DNA of 64,000 bases from Nephrocerus scutellatus (GCA_947095585.1 OX352763.1:62529016-62593015), one strand, 5' to 3'. Numbered from the stretch's first letter, positions 39,860 through 49,745 are shown. Numbers and translations are program-made. Notes: generated from the sequence alone by a model not told the origin.

Positions 39860-41420
39860 AGCTGAAAATTTTTATCAGCATTAGCTTCTTCGAGTGAAAG
39901 TGATGATTTGTATGATCTCGTTGCCAGAGAACTTGATGGCACAGAAGAGATCACTTTGAAGGAACTTGCAGAAGTTGACCATAAGAAACGAATTTGCATC
40001 CGGAACTATTTGGAAGATATTGTGCCTTCGTTTTCTGAAGAAGAATTTCGACAACACTCGAATTTCTAAATGCTTATTTCAAAATATGAGCGAAAAGTTC
40101 GAGGACTCAGCGTCCTATAAAGATCTCCGTGCAGACAAATGATTTCCGGCAAATAAGTACTTATCAGTATTTTTATGGTTTCCCGGGGACGAGACTTGCA
40201 GCTTACGGGATTTGGCCGATCGTTTCGACCTATCCATATCTTCAGTAAGCCGCATAATAAGCAAGATGACGATGTTTATTAGTTCTTTAAGTCCTGAAAT
40301 AATAAAATGGCCAAGCGATGAGTAATTTTTTAAAAATAAATGTGGATTTTCAGAAGCTATAGGTAAATTGACCTCTTAGCCGCGTTCGAGAGAAAAGTCT
40401 TTCGGAGAATTGTTGGCCCCGTATGTGAGGAAGGACGATTTCGGAGACTCTATAATGATGAGATCTACGAGCGTTACCGCGATGTCGACATCGTGAAGAA
40501 AATTAAGCTCGGTAGGCTCCGGTGGGCAGGACACCTAGCTCGCATGAGCGAAGAGGATCCTGCTCGGAAAGTCCTTTGCGGTATTTATGGAACACGACAG
40601 CGAGGCCGGCCAAGCCTACGCTGGAAGGATGGCGTAGACCAGGACGCCCAGAGTTTAGGGATGCCAAACTGGATGACATCGGCTCGAAATCGGGACCGGT
40701 GGAGAGACTTTTTGCGGGAGGCCAGGACCGGACCCCGGTTGTAGAGCCAAATATGATGATGATGATGATAGGTAAAAATAGATTTTAAGTGCCTTAAGAT
40801 TTTAATAGCTTTAATGATTAGGTTGCATTGTCGGGATCCATATAGTATTCGATCCGCCAAGTGAAAGCAGGAACGATTATATCGATAGAAAATTGGTTAC
40901 GACTGTGACCATGCGACGAGAGAAAAAAATTCATCAACATTTTCGTTGGCTTTCGCAACTCTTTCCATGACAGCTGGATTTTAAAAAAATCTTCAATTTT
41001 TAAGAAACTTTCGGCGGCATGGTGAGGTACGTTCATTGATTGCCAAATTATTATAATATTATTCCTTTAAGTTTGGTGATTGGGCCTATCCTTGCTCTAA
41101 GCATTTGATTACGCCATACGAGAACAATGGACATCTCACTGTGCACAAAAATTTTTAGTATGAAATTGAGTTCTTGTCGTGTAGCCATTTAGCACTCTTT
41201 TGACATATTAAAGCAGCGGTTTAGGCAGCTTCAACACTCAAACAAAATTTGCTAATTTGTTCAAGCATGTTGTGTTTTGCACAATATAGCAATTTTTCCA
41301 CCGAGTCCGTGCCAGACTCAGAAGATGTTGAAGCTGAGGAATATGGAGATACTGCAAGAGTAAAAGCTCTGGGGGACTCTAGAGGCCATGAGTTGACAAT
41401 ACAAATAAAAAATTTATAAC
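39860..41420 (+). pseudogene. PIF/Harbinger transposase, interrupted
   Basis: The N-terminal part (SSSESDDLYDLVARELDGTE near 39890) leads to a helix-turn-helix (LRDLADRFDLSISSVSRIIS near 40208-40270), followed by LSPEIIKWPSDE. An RTE tail splits the frame at 40368-40767. It resumes with GCIVGIHIVFDPPSESRNDY near 40822 and FINIFVGFRNSFHDSWI near 40930, and ends with a degraded HVVCCAQYSNF and an acidic tail near 41300-41420. In the family the first block is GCIDG; here the catalytic aspartate is valine. Several stops and shifts. Inactive. Confidence 0.75.
40368..40767 (+). mobile_element. 5'-truncated RTE-like element (3' end)
   Basis: The 3' end of the RTE-like family at 16368-18701, with matching sequence from gttggccccgtatgtgag onward. 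It encodes KLGRLRWAGHLARMSEEDPA and GRPSLRWKDGVDQDA up to the stop at 40742-40744 and ends in (ATG)n. ATAGGTAAA at 40359-40367 and 40768-40776 is the likely target duplication. The open frame at 40493-40744 is the C terminus of the element's ORF2, not a separate gene. Confidence 0.85.
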
Positions 41421-41440
41421 AAATTTAATACAAATATATA

Positions 41441-42753
41441 CAGGGTGACTGACACGAAGTGTTACCAAAACAAAACGCCACAGAATATTTATTTTTTGAT
41501 GAATTTTATTGAATCAAAGTAAAAAATGTTCACAAATATTATTCAAATAAATTTCCGAATTGCATTAGCAGTTTTCGATTTGGCCACCCTTAGCCGCGAT
41601 TATGGCCTTCAAACGACCGACAAAGTTATTGCATGCAGCACAAAAGTTGCTCTGCGGTATTTTGGCCCATTCCCGGCGAAGCGCTTGCTTGAGATGATTG
41701 ACACTTTGGTATTTTTTGTCCCAACCTTGCTCTTCAAAATACCCCAAACCGAGAAATTTTGCGGATTTGCATCCGGTGAATTTGATGGCCATTGGACAGT
41801 GGAAATGAACCGCGAAACGTTGTTTCTCAGCCAATCTTGATTGACGCGCGCTTTATGACTCGGCGCCGATTCCTGTTGAAATTTCCAGGCTCTGCGGCCG
41901 AAATGTTTTTGTGCCAAAGGCATGAACGCTATCTCCAACACATGATCCCGATAAATTTGAGCATTTATCTTGATGCCATGGTCCAAAAAAACGAGCGCTG
42001 GACAACTTTCGGCCGTTACGGCGGCCCAAACCATCACCATCGGCGGCGCTTGGTTTCGAGTGGCAATCCGTTGGTCCATATTTTCAGTAGAACGGCCTGG
42101 CAAGTAAATCCGGTCGTTTTGCTTGTTCACATATTGCTCAATAACGAACGGTGAATCATCGGAGAAAACCAAATTCGACAAATCGCCACTTTCGTGCAAG
42201 CGTAACAACTCCTCTGCTCTTTCCACTCTAACTTTTTTGAGCATCGGTGAGACCATGTGTTTTTTTGAGTTTAAGGCCTTTAGTCCAAGATGATCTTCCA
42301 ATATGTGCTGCATCCGTTCGAGCAAAATGTTCGCCTCACGAGCCATTTTTCTGCCGCTAAGGCGCGGATTCCGAGCCAATTTGGCCTTCACCTTCCGAAT
42401 GATATCCGGCGATGTTGCAGTGCGTTTCGGTCTACCACCATGGCGTTTTGCAATGCTGCCAGTATCGTTATAACGATTTATGGTGCGATACACAAATATT
42501 TTATTCACATGCAGATGTTTTAACTGATTACAATCTGCGGCTGTGGTTTTCCAGCCAAATATAGAGCAATCACACTAGTACGCTTGAATTCCATTGCGTA
42601 TAACTTTTTTCTGAATATTTCCCACTAAAATGCTTTTGTATGCTTTTAAACAATGGAATGAAATGTCATTAGTGTAAATTTGAGCGCTCTGTCATCACTG
42701 GTTTGACAGCAGTGACAGTCTGAAGTTGGTAACACTTTGTGTCAGCCACCCGG
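41441..42753 (-). mobile_element. maT-like DD37D mariner element, left copy
   Basis: The terminal repeats are CAGGGTGACTGACACGAAGT at 41441 and, in reverse complement, CCGGGTGGCTGACACAAAGT at 42753, continuing GTTACC. The flanking bases are TATA on each side, fitting a TA target. The 1.3-kb length and 30-residue-range N-terminal helix-turn-helix are normal for the family. It is inserted between the Harbinger transposase and the Myb/SANT-like gene. Confidence 0.85.
41570..42594 (-). pseudogene. maT-like transposase with altered catalytic triad
   Basis: The frame 42508-41609 covers most of the protein; MEFKRTSVIALYLAGKPQ at 42594 is the true N terminus, separated by a shift near 42525. The paired-type DNA-binding part includes RTINRYNDTGSIAKRHGGRP. 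The catalytic blocks are VFSDDSPF, FQQESAPSHKA and WPSNSPDANPQNFSVWGIL. The spacing between the second and third catalytic positions is 37, as in maT elements. In the family these positions are aspartates (QQDSAP, NPLDF); here they are glutamate and asparagine. Near 41690 the frame shifts, and the rest (LKQALRREWAKIPQSNFCAA) continues elsewhere. Inactive. Confidence 0.8.
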
Positions 42754-43076
42754 TATATATATTTAATCTTATAATTATATTTATTTGTTTTTATTACTTA
42801 TTTTTAATTTTACAGCTTAACTAAAACGAATGGAAAGTCGCAATAGACATCCTCTAGATATTATAATATCACAAATTGAATTTCTTCTTGGACGGTGCAT
42901 TTTTGTTTCCTTGATAATTGTTCTGTTATGAAAAAAGGATCAAATGTTAAAATTAAAATATTTTTTAGATAACAAATTTTAATACTTGAGGTTGATGGCT
43001 GGTCACCGTCCATTGTTTTTTTTTTTTTGATAAAATTGAGGATAATAAAGAAATATAAAAGAGCATTGGTTTTAAA
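42754..43076. other. Harbinger internal spacer
   Basis: AT-rich sequence between the maT mariner and dispersed repeat A. I see no coding sequence. Confidence 0.4.
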
Positions 43077-43205
43077 TGGGGCGACAGACCATTGCGGTCC
43101 AAGGCCTGGCTTCTCGCAACCATTTGTGATGAGCATGTTTATTTTTGCACACAAATGGAGGGGACCTACAACTTAATGCCGGATCCGAACAGCGAATTGA
43201 GAAGT
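43077..43205 (+). repeat. Dispersed repeat A, copy 3
   Basis: The sequence ggggcgacagaccattgcgg, caaggcctggcttctcgcaa and aaatggaggggacctacaac matches the copies at 14500 and 19351. The inverted copy at 45965-46093 results from the palindrome. Confidence 0.8.
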
Positions 43206-43274
43206 TTTCCGTGACAAGTTATAACTTTCGGACGTTTGTCAGACTTTTGCGAGAGGTGCGTCACCGTGAAAAAT

Positions 43275-43949
43275 ACTTTTGGTGTTACTGGGATTGTTTG
43301 AGAATTGTGCAGCTTTGTTTCTTTGTATTGCCTCTCCAAGCTGCGGAACTTTGTACCTTAAAAAAATAATTTATTAATACTCTTCTATTGCATTTTTAAC
43401 AATGTACCTGAACTGAGGAAAACTTATAGCCTTCCTGCAGAAGCTTCTCAGAAATTTGCTTCCACATTTTATTTTCATTTCTGAGTTTTACTGTTTTTCC
43501 CACTAGTGGAAGCATTTCTCCCACAAAAGAAATCAAGAGCTTGGTTGGCGGTTTCAGCCAAATTTGCTTTGAATTTTCCTCTTCCTTGGAATTTTCTGTT
43601 TGGTTGAAAAATTTTTGTTCTTGCTCAATTTGTTTGTATCCATTGTGACTTTCCATTGCAGTTTTAGTCACATCCTCCCTGTACTCTGAATCTTTAAAAC
43701 ATAAAAGCTTTAATTTCAAATATCAAGAAATTAACAAATATAATACTTACCATTTTGAATCCGGTTATACTTTTCTGGCGAACAAATTCTTATCGCCTTT
43801 AAAAGTCTACTCAGACCATCGAATCTAACAAGCCACGACAAGTGTCCGGCTGAGAACTTAGCGATGGTCTTGCCAGAATCTGTGCCAGATGTAGATAAAG
43901 TATTATTCAACTTAGATGCCAAGGAATTTACAGTCGAGCCTTCCGCCAT
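43275..43949 (-). pseudogene. Myb/SANT-like split gene, left copy
   Basis: A start ATG at 43949 opens MAEGSTVNSLASKLNNTLST. The reading ends at a donor-like gtaagt (43750-43745), resumes after an acceptor at 43692 with DSEYREDVTKTAMESHNGYK, and reaches a second donor-like gtacat at 43407. The second exon contains KLLISFVGEMLPLVGKTVKL and WKQISEKLLQEGYKFSSVQ, which resemble the first two helices of Myb/SANT-like domains found in Harbinger-associated and MADF-type proteins. FRSLERQYKETKLHNSQ (43345-43295) looks like the third helix, but with the apparent splice sites it is out of frame, so the gene seems broken. A DNA-binding partner of the transposase is one possible role; a host gene is another. 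Confidence 0.55.
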
Positions 43950-43974
43950 TTAAAGCTTATAACAACTTATTCAG

Positions 43975-44369
43975 TGGGTTGCGGATTAGCACTAAACATT
44001 TTAGCAAAACTACCACAAAATTTGGTTCAATTTAAACATAATAAGAACGGCTATGATATCAGTAAAGACATTGTCGCTTTAAATAGCATACGAGAATTAC
44101 TTGTTATAATTAGAATTTGGGGTTTGTTTAACACTCACTGCTTGCCTACGCTTCTTAAGTCTATAGCAAATGTAGATATATTTTCAACGGTTTTTCGTCT
44201 ATTAACACGACTTTATCTTAATCCTGCAGAACCCGATGAAATGCTTCTCGACGAATGTTGCGTTCTTCCAACGCAAGTGTTAATTCCCCAACTAAAAAAT
44301 GGTAATCAAAGCGTTTCACTTAACTCCACAATTATTTTGTCAAAGACTCAACATCTATCTTTTGGCTAA
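43975..44369 (+). pseudogene. MED16: MED16 C-terminal exon fragment, left copy
   Basis: An open stretch of about 131 codons follows an acceptor-like ttattcag at 43967-43974 and has no start methionine. IRELLVIIRIWGLFNTHCLP, FRLLTRLYLNPAEP and LLDECCVLPTQVLIPQ match, from memory of the family, the C-terminal part of Mediator subunit 16, which links activators to RNA polymerase II. The final QHLSFG and stop resemble the natural C terminus. No other MED16 exons were found in the window. It begins 25 bases from the ATG of the divergent Myb/SANT-like gene and ends directly at the Harbinger inverted end. The reading is uninterrupted, but as a lone exon it is a fragment. Confidence 0.65.
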
Positions 44370-44463
44370 TGTGCGTTTTAGGGAATATAGAGTTACGGCT
44401 TTCGGACTCACCCCATCTGAAAGCCCTTATTGAACAGACTTCGAAAACAGTTATCTTGTTTCC

Positions 44464-44532
44464 CGTCGTTGATAGTGCGACTGAATGTTGTCATTGACTG
44501 CTCCATGTTATTGGTCCACCATTTTACTACAG
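44464..44532 (-). pseudogene. Copia RNase H fragment at the palindrome centre
   Basis: On the minus strand it reads NGGPITWSSQ, a stop, then QHSVALSTTEA, a conserved piece of copia RNase H. The same stretch occurs in direct orientation at 47488-47556, where it borders the BEL/Pao LTR. Its last bases overlap the LTR start. Confidence 0.75.
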
Positions 44533-44637
44533 GTCTTGATTAGGTACAAACCAAATCATTGTAGCTTGATACAGAGTGTAGCTTACTATTGGTCTTGATT
44601 AGGTACAAACCAAATCAATGATACCAAATTGTAGATT
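44533..44637 (-). repeat. Palindrome spacer: piece of BEL/Pao LTR
   Basis: These 105 bases are identical to 47557-47661, the outer part of the left LTR of BEL/Pao element 2. They contain ggtcttgattaggtacaaac twice. Confidence 0.9.
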
Positions 44638-44800
44638 CTGTAGTAAAATGGTGGACCAATAACATGGAGCAGTCAATGACAACATTCAGTCGCACTATCA
44701 ACGACGGGAAACAAGATAACTGTTTTCGAAGTCTGTTCAATAAGGGCTTTCAGATGGGGTGAGTCCGAAAGCCGTAACTCTATATTCCCTAAAACGCACA

Positions 44801-45195
44801 TTAGCCAAAAGATAGATGTTGAGTCTTTGACAAAATAATTGTGGAGTTAAGTGAAACGCTTTGATTACCATTTTTTAGTTGGGGAATTAACACTTGCGTT
44901 GGAAGAACGCAACATTCGTCGAGAAGCATTTCATCGGGTTCTGCAGGATTAAGATAAAGTCGTGTTAATAGACGAAAAACCGTTGAAAATATATCTACAT
45001 TTGCTATAGACTTAAGAAGCGTAGGCAAGCAGTGAGTGTTAAACAAACCCCAAATTCTAATTATAACAAGTAATTCTCGTATGCTATTTAAAGCGACAAT
45101 GTCTTTACTGATATCATAGCCGTTCTTATTATGTTTAAATTGAACCAAATTTTGTGGTAGTTTTGCTAAAATGTTTAGTGCTAATCCGCAACCCA
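44801..45195 (-). pseudogene. MED16: MED16 C-terminal exon fragment, right copy
   Basis: Inverted copy of 43975-44369 with the same predicted protein over all 131 codons. Confidence 0.65.
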
Positions 45196-45220
45196 CTGAA
45201 TAAGTTGTTATAAGCTTTAA

Positions 45221-45895
45221 ATGGCGGAAGGCTCGACTGTAAATTCCTTGGCATCTAAGTTGAATAATACTTTATCTACATCTGGCACAGATTCTGGCAA
45301 GACCATCGCTAAGTTCTCAGCCGGACACTTGTCGTGGCTTGTTAGATTCGATGGTCTGAGTAGACTTTTAAAGGCGATAAGAATTTGTTCGCCAGAAAAG
45401 TATAACCGGATTCAAAATGGTAAGTATTATATTTGTTAATTTCTTGATATTTGAAATTAAAGCTTTTATGTTTTAAAGATTCAGAGTACAGGGAGGATGT
45501 GACTAAAACTGCAATGGAAAGTCACAATGGATACAAACAAATTGAGCAAGAACAAAAATTTTTCAACCAAACAGAAAATTCCAAGGAAGAGGAAAATTCA
45601 AAGCAAATTTGGCTGAAACCGCCAACCAAGCTCTTGATTTCTTTTGTGGGAGAAATGCTTCCACTAGTGGGAAAAACAGTAAAACTCAGAAATGAAAATA
45701 AAATGTGGAAGCAAATTTCTGAGAAGCTTCTGCAGGAAGGCTATAAGTTTTCCTCAGTTCAGGTACATTGTTAAAAATGCAATAGAAGAGTATTAATAAA
45801 TTATTTTTTTAAGGTACAAAGTTCCGCAGCTTGGAGAGGCAATACAAAGAAACAAAGCTGCACAATTCTCAAACAATCCCAGTAACACCAAAAGT
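45221..45895 (+). pseudogene. Myb/SANT-like split gene, right copy
   Basis: Inverted copy of 43275-43949: exon 1 from 45221 to 45419, exon 2 about 45479-45762, third piece from about 45814. The predicted peptides are identical to the left copy. Confidence 0.55.
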
Positions 45896-45964
45896 ATTTT
45901 TCACGGTGACGCACCTCTCGCAAAAGTCTGACAAACGTCCGAAAGTTATAACTTGTCACGGAAA

Positions 45965-46093
45965 ACTTCTCAATTCGCTGTTCGGATCCGGCATTAAGTT
46001 GTAGGTCCCCTCCATTTGTGTGCAAAAATAAACATGCTCATCACAAATGGTTGCGAGAAGCCAGGCCTTGGACCGCAATGGTCTGTCGCCCCA
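45965..46093 (-). repeat. Dispersed repeat A, copy 4
   Basis: Right-arm mirror of 43077-43205. Confidence 0.8.
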
Positions 46094-46416
46094 TTTAAAA
46101 CCAATGCCCTTTTATATTTCTTTATTATCCTCAATTTTATCAAAAAAAAAAAAACAATGGACGGTGACCAGCCATCAACCTCAAGTATTAAAATTTGTTA
46201 TCTAAAAAATATTTTAATTTTAACATTTGATCCTTTTTTCATAACAGAACAATTATCAAGGAAACAAAAATGCACCGTCCAAGAAGAAATTCAATTTGTG
46301 ATATTATAATATCTAGAGGATGTCTATTGCGACTTTCCATTCGTTTTAGTTAAGCTGTAAAATTAAAAATAAGTAATAAAAACAAATAAATATAATTATA
46401 AGATTAAATATATATA

Positions 46417-47479
46417 CCGGGTGGCTGACACAAAGTGTTACCAACTTCAGACTGTCACTGCTGTCAAACCAGTGATGACAGAGCGCTCAAATTTACACTA
46501 ATGACATTTCATTCCATTGTTTAAAAGCATACAAAAGCATTTTAGTGGGAAATATTCAGAAAAAAGTTATACGCAATGGAATTCAAGCGTACTAGTGTGA
46601 TTGCTCTATATTTGGCTGGAAAACCACAGCCGCAGATTGTAATCAGTTAAAACATCTGCATGTGAATAAAATATTTGTGTATCGCACCATAAATCGTTAT
46701 AACGATACTGGCAGCATTGCAAAACGCCATGGTGGTAGACCGAAACGCACTGCAACATCGCCGGATATCATTCGGAAGGTGAAGGCCAAATTGGCTCGGA
46801 ATCCGCGCCTTAGCGGCAGAAAAATGGCTCGTGAGGCGAACATTTTGCTCGAACGGATGCAGCACATATTGGAAGATCATCTTGGACTAAAGGCCTTAAA
46901 CTCAAAAAAACACATGGTCTCACCGATGCTCAAAAAAGTTAGAGTGGAAAGAGCAGAGGAGTTGTTACGCTTGCACGAAAGTGGCGATTTGTCGAATTTG
47001 GTTTTCTCCGATGATTCACCGTTCGTTATTGAGCAATATGTGAACAAGCAAAACGACCGGATTTACTTGCCAGGCCGTTCTACTGAAAATATGGACCAAC
47101 GGATTGCCACTCGAAACCAAGCGCCGCCGATGGTGATGGTTTGGGCCGCCGTAACGGCCGAAAGTTGTCCAGCGCTCGTTTTTTTGGACCATGGCATCAA
47201 GATAAATGCTCAAATTTATCGGGATCATGTGTTGGAGATAGCGTTCATGCCTTTGGCACAAAAACATTTCGGCCGCAGAGCCTGGAAATTTCAACAGGAA
47301 TCGGCGCCGAGTCATAAAGCGCGCGTCAATCAAGATTGGCTGAGAAACAACGTTTCGCGGTTCATTTCCACTGTCCAATGGCCATCAAATTCACCGGATG
47401 CAAATCCGCAAAATTTCTCGGTTTGGGGTATTTTGAAGAGCAAGGTTGGGACAAAAAATACCAAAGTGTCAATCATCTC
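46417..47479 (+). pseudogene. maT-like mariner, right copy, truncated
   Basis: Mirror of 41691-42753. The 5' terminal repeat (CCGGGTGGCTGACACAAAGT at 46417) is present. The element ends at 47479 in the palindrome junction, so the last 250 bp and the other terminal repeat are missing. The transposase frame (46662 onward) runs into unrelated sequence after KVSIIS. It carries the same glutamate and asparagine replacements as the left copy. Confidence 0.85.
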
Positions 47480-47547
47480 GTCGTCGTCGTCGTTGATAGT
47501 GCGACTGAATGTTGTCATTGACTGCTCCATGTTATTGGTCCACCATT
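47480..47547 (-). pseudogene. Junction and copia RNase H fragment beside the BEL/Pao LTR
   Basis: A short run of GTC repeats (47480-47490) joins the palindrome arm to a forward copy of 44464-44523. On the minus strand the copia RNase H piece NGGPITWSSQ is readable. It is the continuation of the copia element whose other part starts at 55542, with BEL/Pao element 2 inserted between. Confidence 0.7.
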
Positions 47548-48154
47548 TTACTACAGGTCTTGATTAGGTACAAACCAAATCATTGTAGCTTGATACAGAG
47601 TGTAGCTTACTATTGGTCTTGATTAGGTACAAACCAAATCAATGATACCAAATTGTAGATTCTGATGAAGTACAGACAAAATCAGATAGCAGCGTAAGTA
47701 CAGGTACTTTATCCAGGACTTACCAAAAATGAAATCAATACACACGAGGTTGAGTTTGATCTGATTTATTGATTATAAATTTGGTGCTTTTATATATAAT
47801 TATTGCTTATGAGACAAAATTAATACTATACAATTATATTTTAACAAATAAAAAAATGTATGTACCTAAGCATACGTGCGCATGTAACATTATTTCTAAA
47901 TAAAGGTGCAAAATAATAAAAATACTTAAAAATAGTTGATTCGGCAATAACTGCAGTGCTTGCTGTTGTGCTGTAATACTATCCACTGACGAAACAGCAG
48001 CAGACGATTCAATCGGTGTTTTCCGTTGTAGACGCAAAGTCAGTGATGTAATGCTATGCCAATGTTGTCGTTGGCCTTGATGTAGTTCGTTGCCTTGATG
48101 CAGTTCGTTGCCTTCATATTATCAGTTGCACCTGATTTTATGTTGATCTAAACA
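47548..48154 (-). repeat. 3' LTR of BEL/Pao element 2
   Basis: Starts (plus strand) TTACTACAGGTCTTGATTAG; the right LTR has TGTAGC before this. It ends TTGATCTAAACA, followed by a C10-11 run that is the polypurine tract of the minus strand. A 70-bp phrase is repeated within the first 110 bases. Confidence 0.85.
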
Positions 48155-48185
48155 TTCCCCCCCCCCGTTGAGTGACTGACTCAAC

Positions 48186-49657
48186 CTATGTCACACGAAT
48201 CTTAAAATCTGAGGTTTGTTGACGTGGTGTAGGCTGAGGATTTGTTGCGATGTTGTGTGTCGGTTGATGATTTGTTGCAATGTTGTGTTGGCAGTACTTG
48301 ATCAACTCCCAAGTGATGAGAAGGATAATAACTACCGTAGATAGTGTGAGTGCAAGGTAGCTGACGACATATTGATGAGTGTTTGATGAATGAAGTCGTT
48401 CAGGTAGATTGTCAAAATCTTCATGTAGCAACTTTGACTTGAGATTGGTGAGTTGTTCCCATTTAGTGTCAAAGTGCTCGAAGTTTATTTTTAAAAGAGG
48501 ATTTAATGCACTTGGTGAACTATGGACTATGAACTAATGGATGATATTGCCAGATTTTCTAGCAAATTTTAATTGTTTCCTGTCAATCAAATAAATATCT
48601 TCAATCGTGGTTGCTGCTGTAAGTTCGCTCTGGCTTATGGCACCGAATTGGTCACGATGGCCGCTGATTCCGAGTATTTGGGTGCTGGGTGTGATCACCA
48701 CAAGAGTGTTATTGAGTTGTGTTGGAATAGGTTCGATCGCAAACAAGTCGAGAATTTGATGATCGACTAATGGCAATCTTAACTCAAATACCACATGGTC
48801 CTTTGTGACAGTAGTCCTTACATCCAATATTTGATAAAATCCTAATAGGTTAGTCTCGGTTATTGGTAGAGCTCGTGTTGGTGACAGATGCCCTTTTATA
48901 AGAATAACTTCCTTTGCGAATTGTTGTGGCGTGAGAATTTGCGGGCTTATTTTTCCGTGGTTGGTGTGTGTCAGAATGTTTATTAATTCTGATTGGATGT
49001 GTTGTAGGTCTGTGACTATCGCTGATAGTTAAACGATTAAGACCGTAAACCGTTGTAATCGTCGAAATTGAGTAACTGAGTGGTTGATGTTTTCAAATTT
49101 TCCGTTATCATATGTTGGACGTCAGCTAGGCGTAAAGATGTATCTTTCTCATCCTGCTTAATAATGTTGATAGTAGAGTCGAAGACTGATGTTTGATTTT
49201 TGAGCAGCTGTAATAGATATTCTTCGTTAGACTTAACCTTGTTGATTGTGTTTGACATTTCATCGGCGTAATCAGAGTCTAAAACGCCAAACAAAGCGTG
49301 GGCAACATTTCCAATTATATTCAGTGCTGCTCTTTTTGTTCGATTTTATGATAACAAACCGTCCTCTTGATTTAACTGACTGCGAGCCCTTTCAAAATAT
49401 TCGATCAGTGAGTGGCATGAAATGTCTGATGTTGGATGTAGGCACAATTTTTTCAAAGCTTGAATTCCATCTGATAGTGCATGAACTTGATGATGAAATG
49501 GCGCCATGTCGTAGTACACAATGATTTTCCAAACACCAGTTGATAGCCGGGCAGTACCTATTCCTTCGAAAAAAAATCCCGGGGTTTGCCTCAAAATTTG
49601 ATATCTGAATTTGATATCATGCAATCTTTTCCAGAATGTGTGTTTTAATTCTGACAC
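48186..49657 (-). pseudogene. Envelope-like gene of BEL/Pao element 2, broken
   Basis: Pieces in order are GFFFEGIGTARLSTGVWKII (near 49575), a basic TKR followed by a hydrophobic stretch near 49335-49300, MFGVLDSDYADEMSNTINKV (49294), MDVRTTVTKDHVVFELRLPL (48827), and a C-terminal membrane helix YLALTLSTVVIILLITWELI near 48355-48300. They align in order with the intact envelope frame of element 1. Stops and shifts at about 49346, 49037, 48534 and 48440 separate them, and the segment linking integrase to the envelope is deleted. Confidence 0.75.
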
Positions 49658-49745
49658 AAGTTTCCATCTAGTGTTAAATGATGTTTTGTTCGCTGAAGAT
49701 CTTGAGTCGGCTCACCGATGATGAAATGACCTGGTGTAAGAGCTC

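Larger units (their letters stand above)
39757..44463. mobile_element. PIF/Harbinger element 1 with inserted and captured sequence
   Basis: The inverted ends are about 39757-39856 and 44371-44461. Both contain ctgaaagcccttattga, gttacggctttcgga and gtgcgtttta in opposite orientation and share about 80-90 aligned bases. Between them lie a Harbinger transposase (plus), a Myb/SANT-like split gene (minus), a MED16 fragment (plus), an RTE tail and a maT mariner. Transposase plus Myb-like protein is the usual Harbinger pair. The right end is cut by a copia fragment at 44464. Target duplications were not identified. Confidence 0.65.
41691..47479. repeat. Near-perfect palindrome, 2,842-bp arms
   Basis: Left arm 41691-44532 and right arm 44638-47479 are reverse complements; positions pair with a constant sum of 89170 wherever I tested, so there is no net indel. 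I noticed one mismatch (near 43062 against 46108). The 105-bp spacer is an LTR piece. The arms contain most of the maT mariner, dispersed repeat A, the Myb/SANT-like gene, the MED16 fragment and the Harbinger right end. Confidence 0.95.

Noticed and set aside
40493..40744. A separate small gene (83 codons)
   Set aside because: It matches the C terminus of the RTE-like ORF2 near 18540-18660 and ends in an ATG-repeat tail.
43975..44369. An intact host MED16 gene
   Set aside because: Only one C-terminal exon without start is present, between transposon ends and duplicated in the palindrome; no upstream exons in the window.
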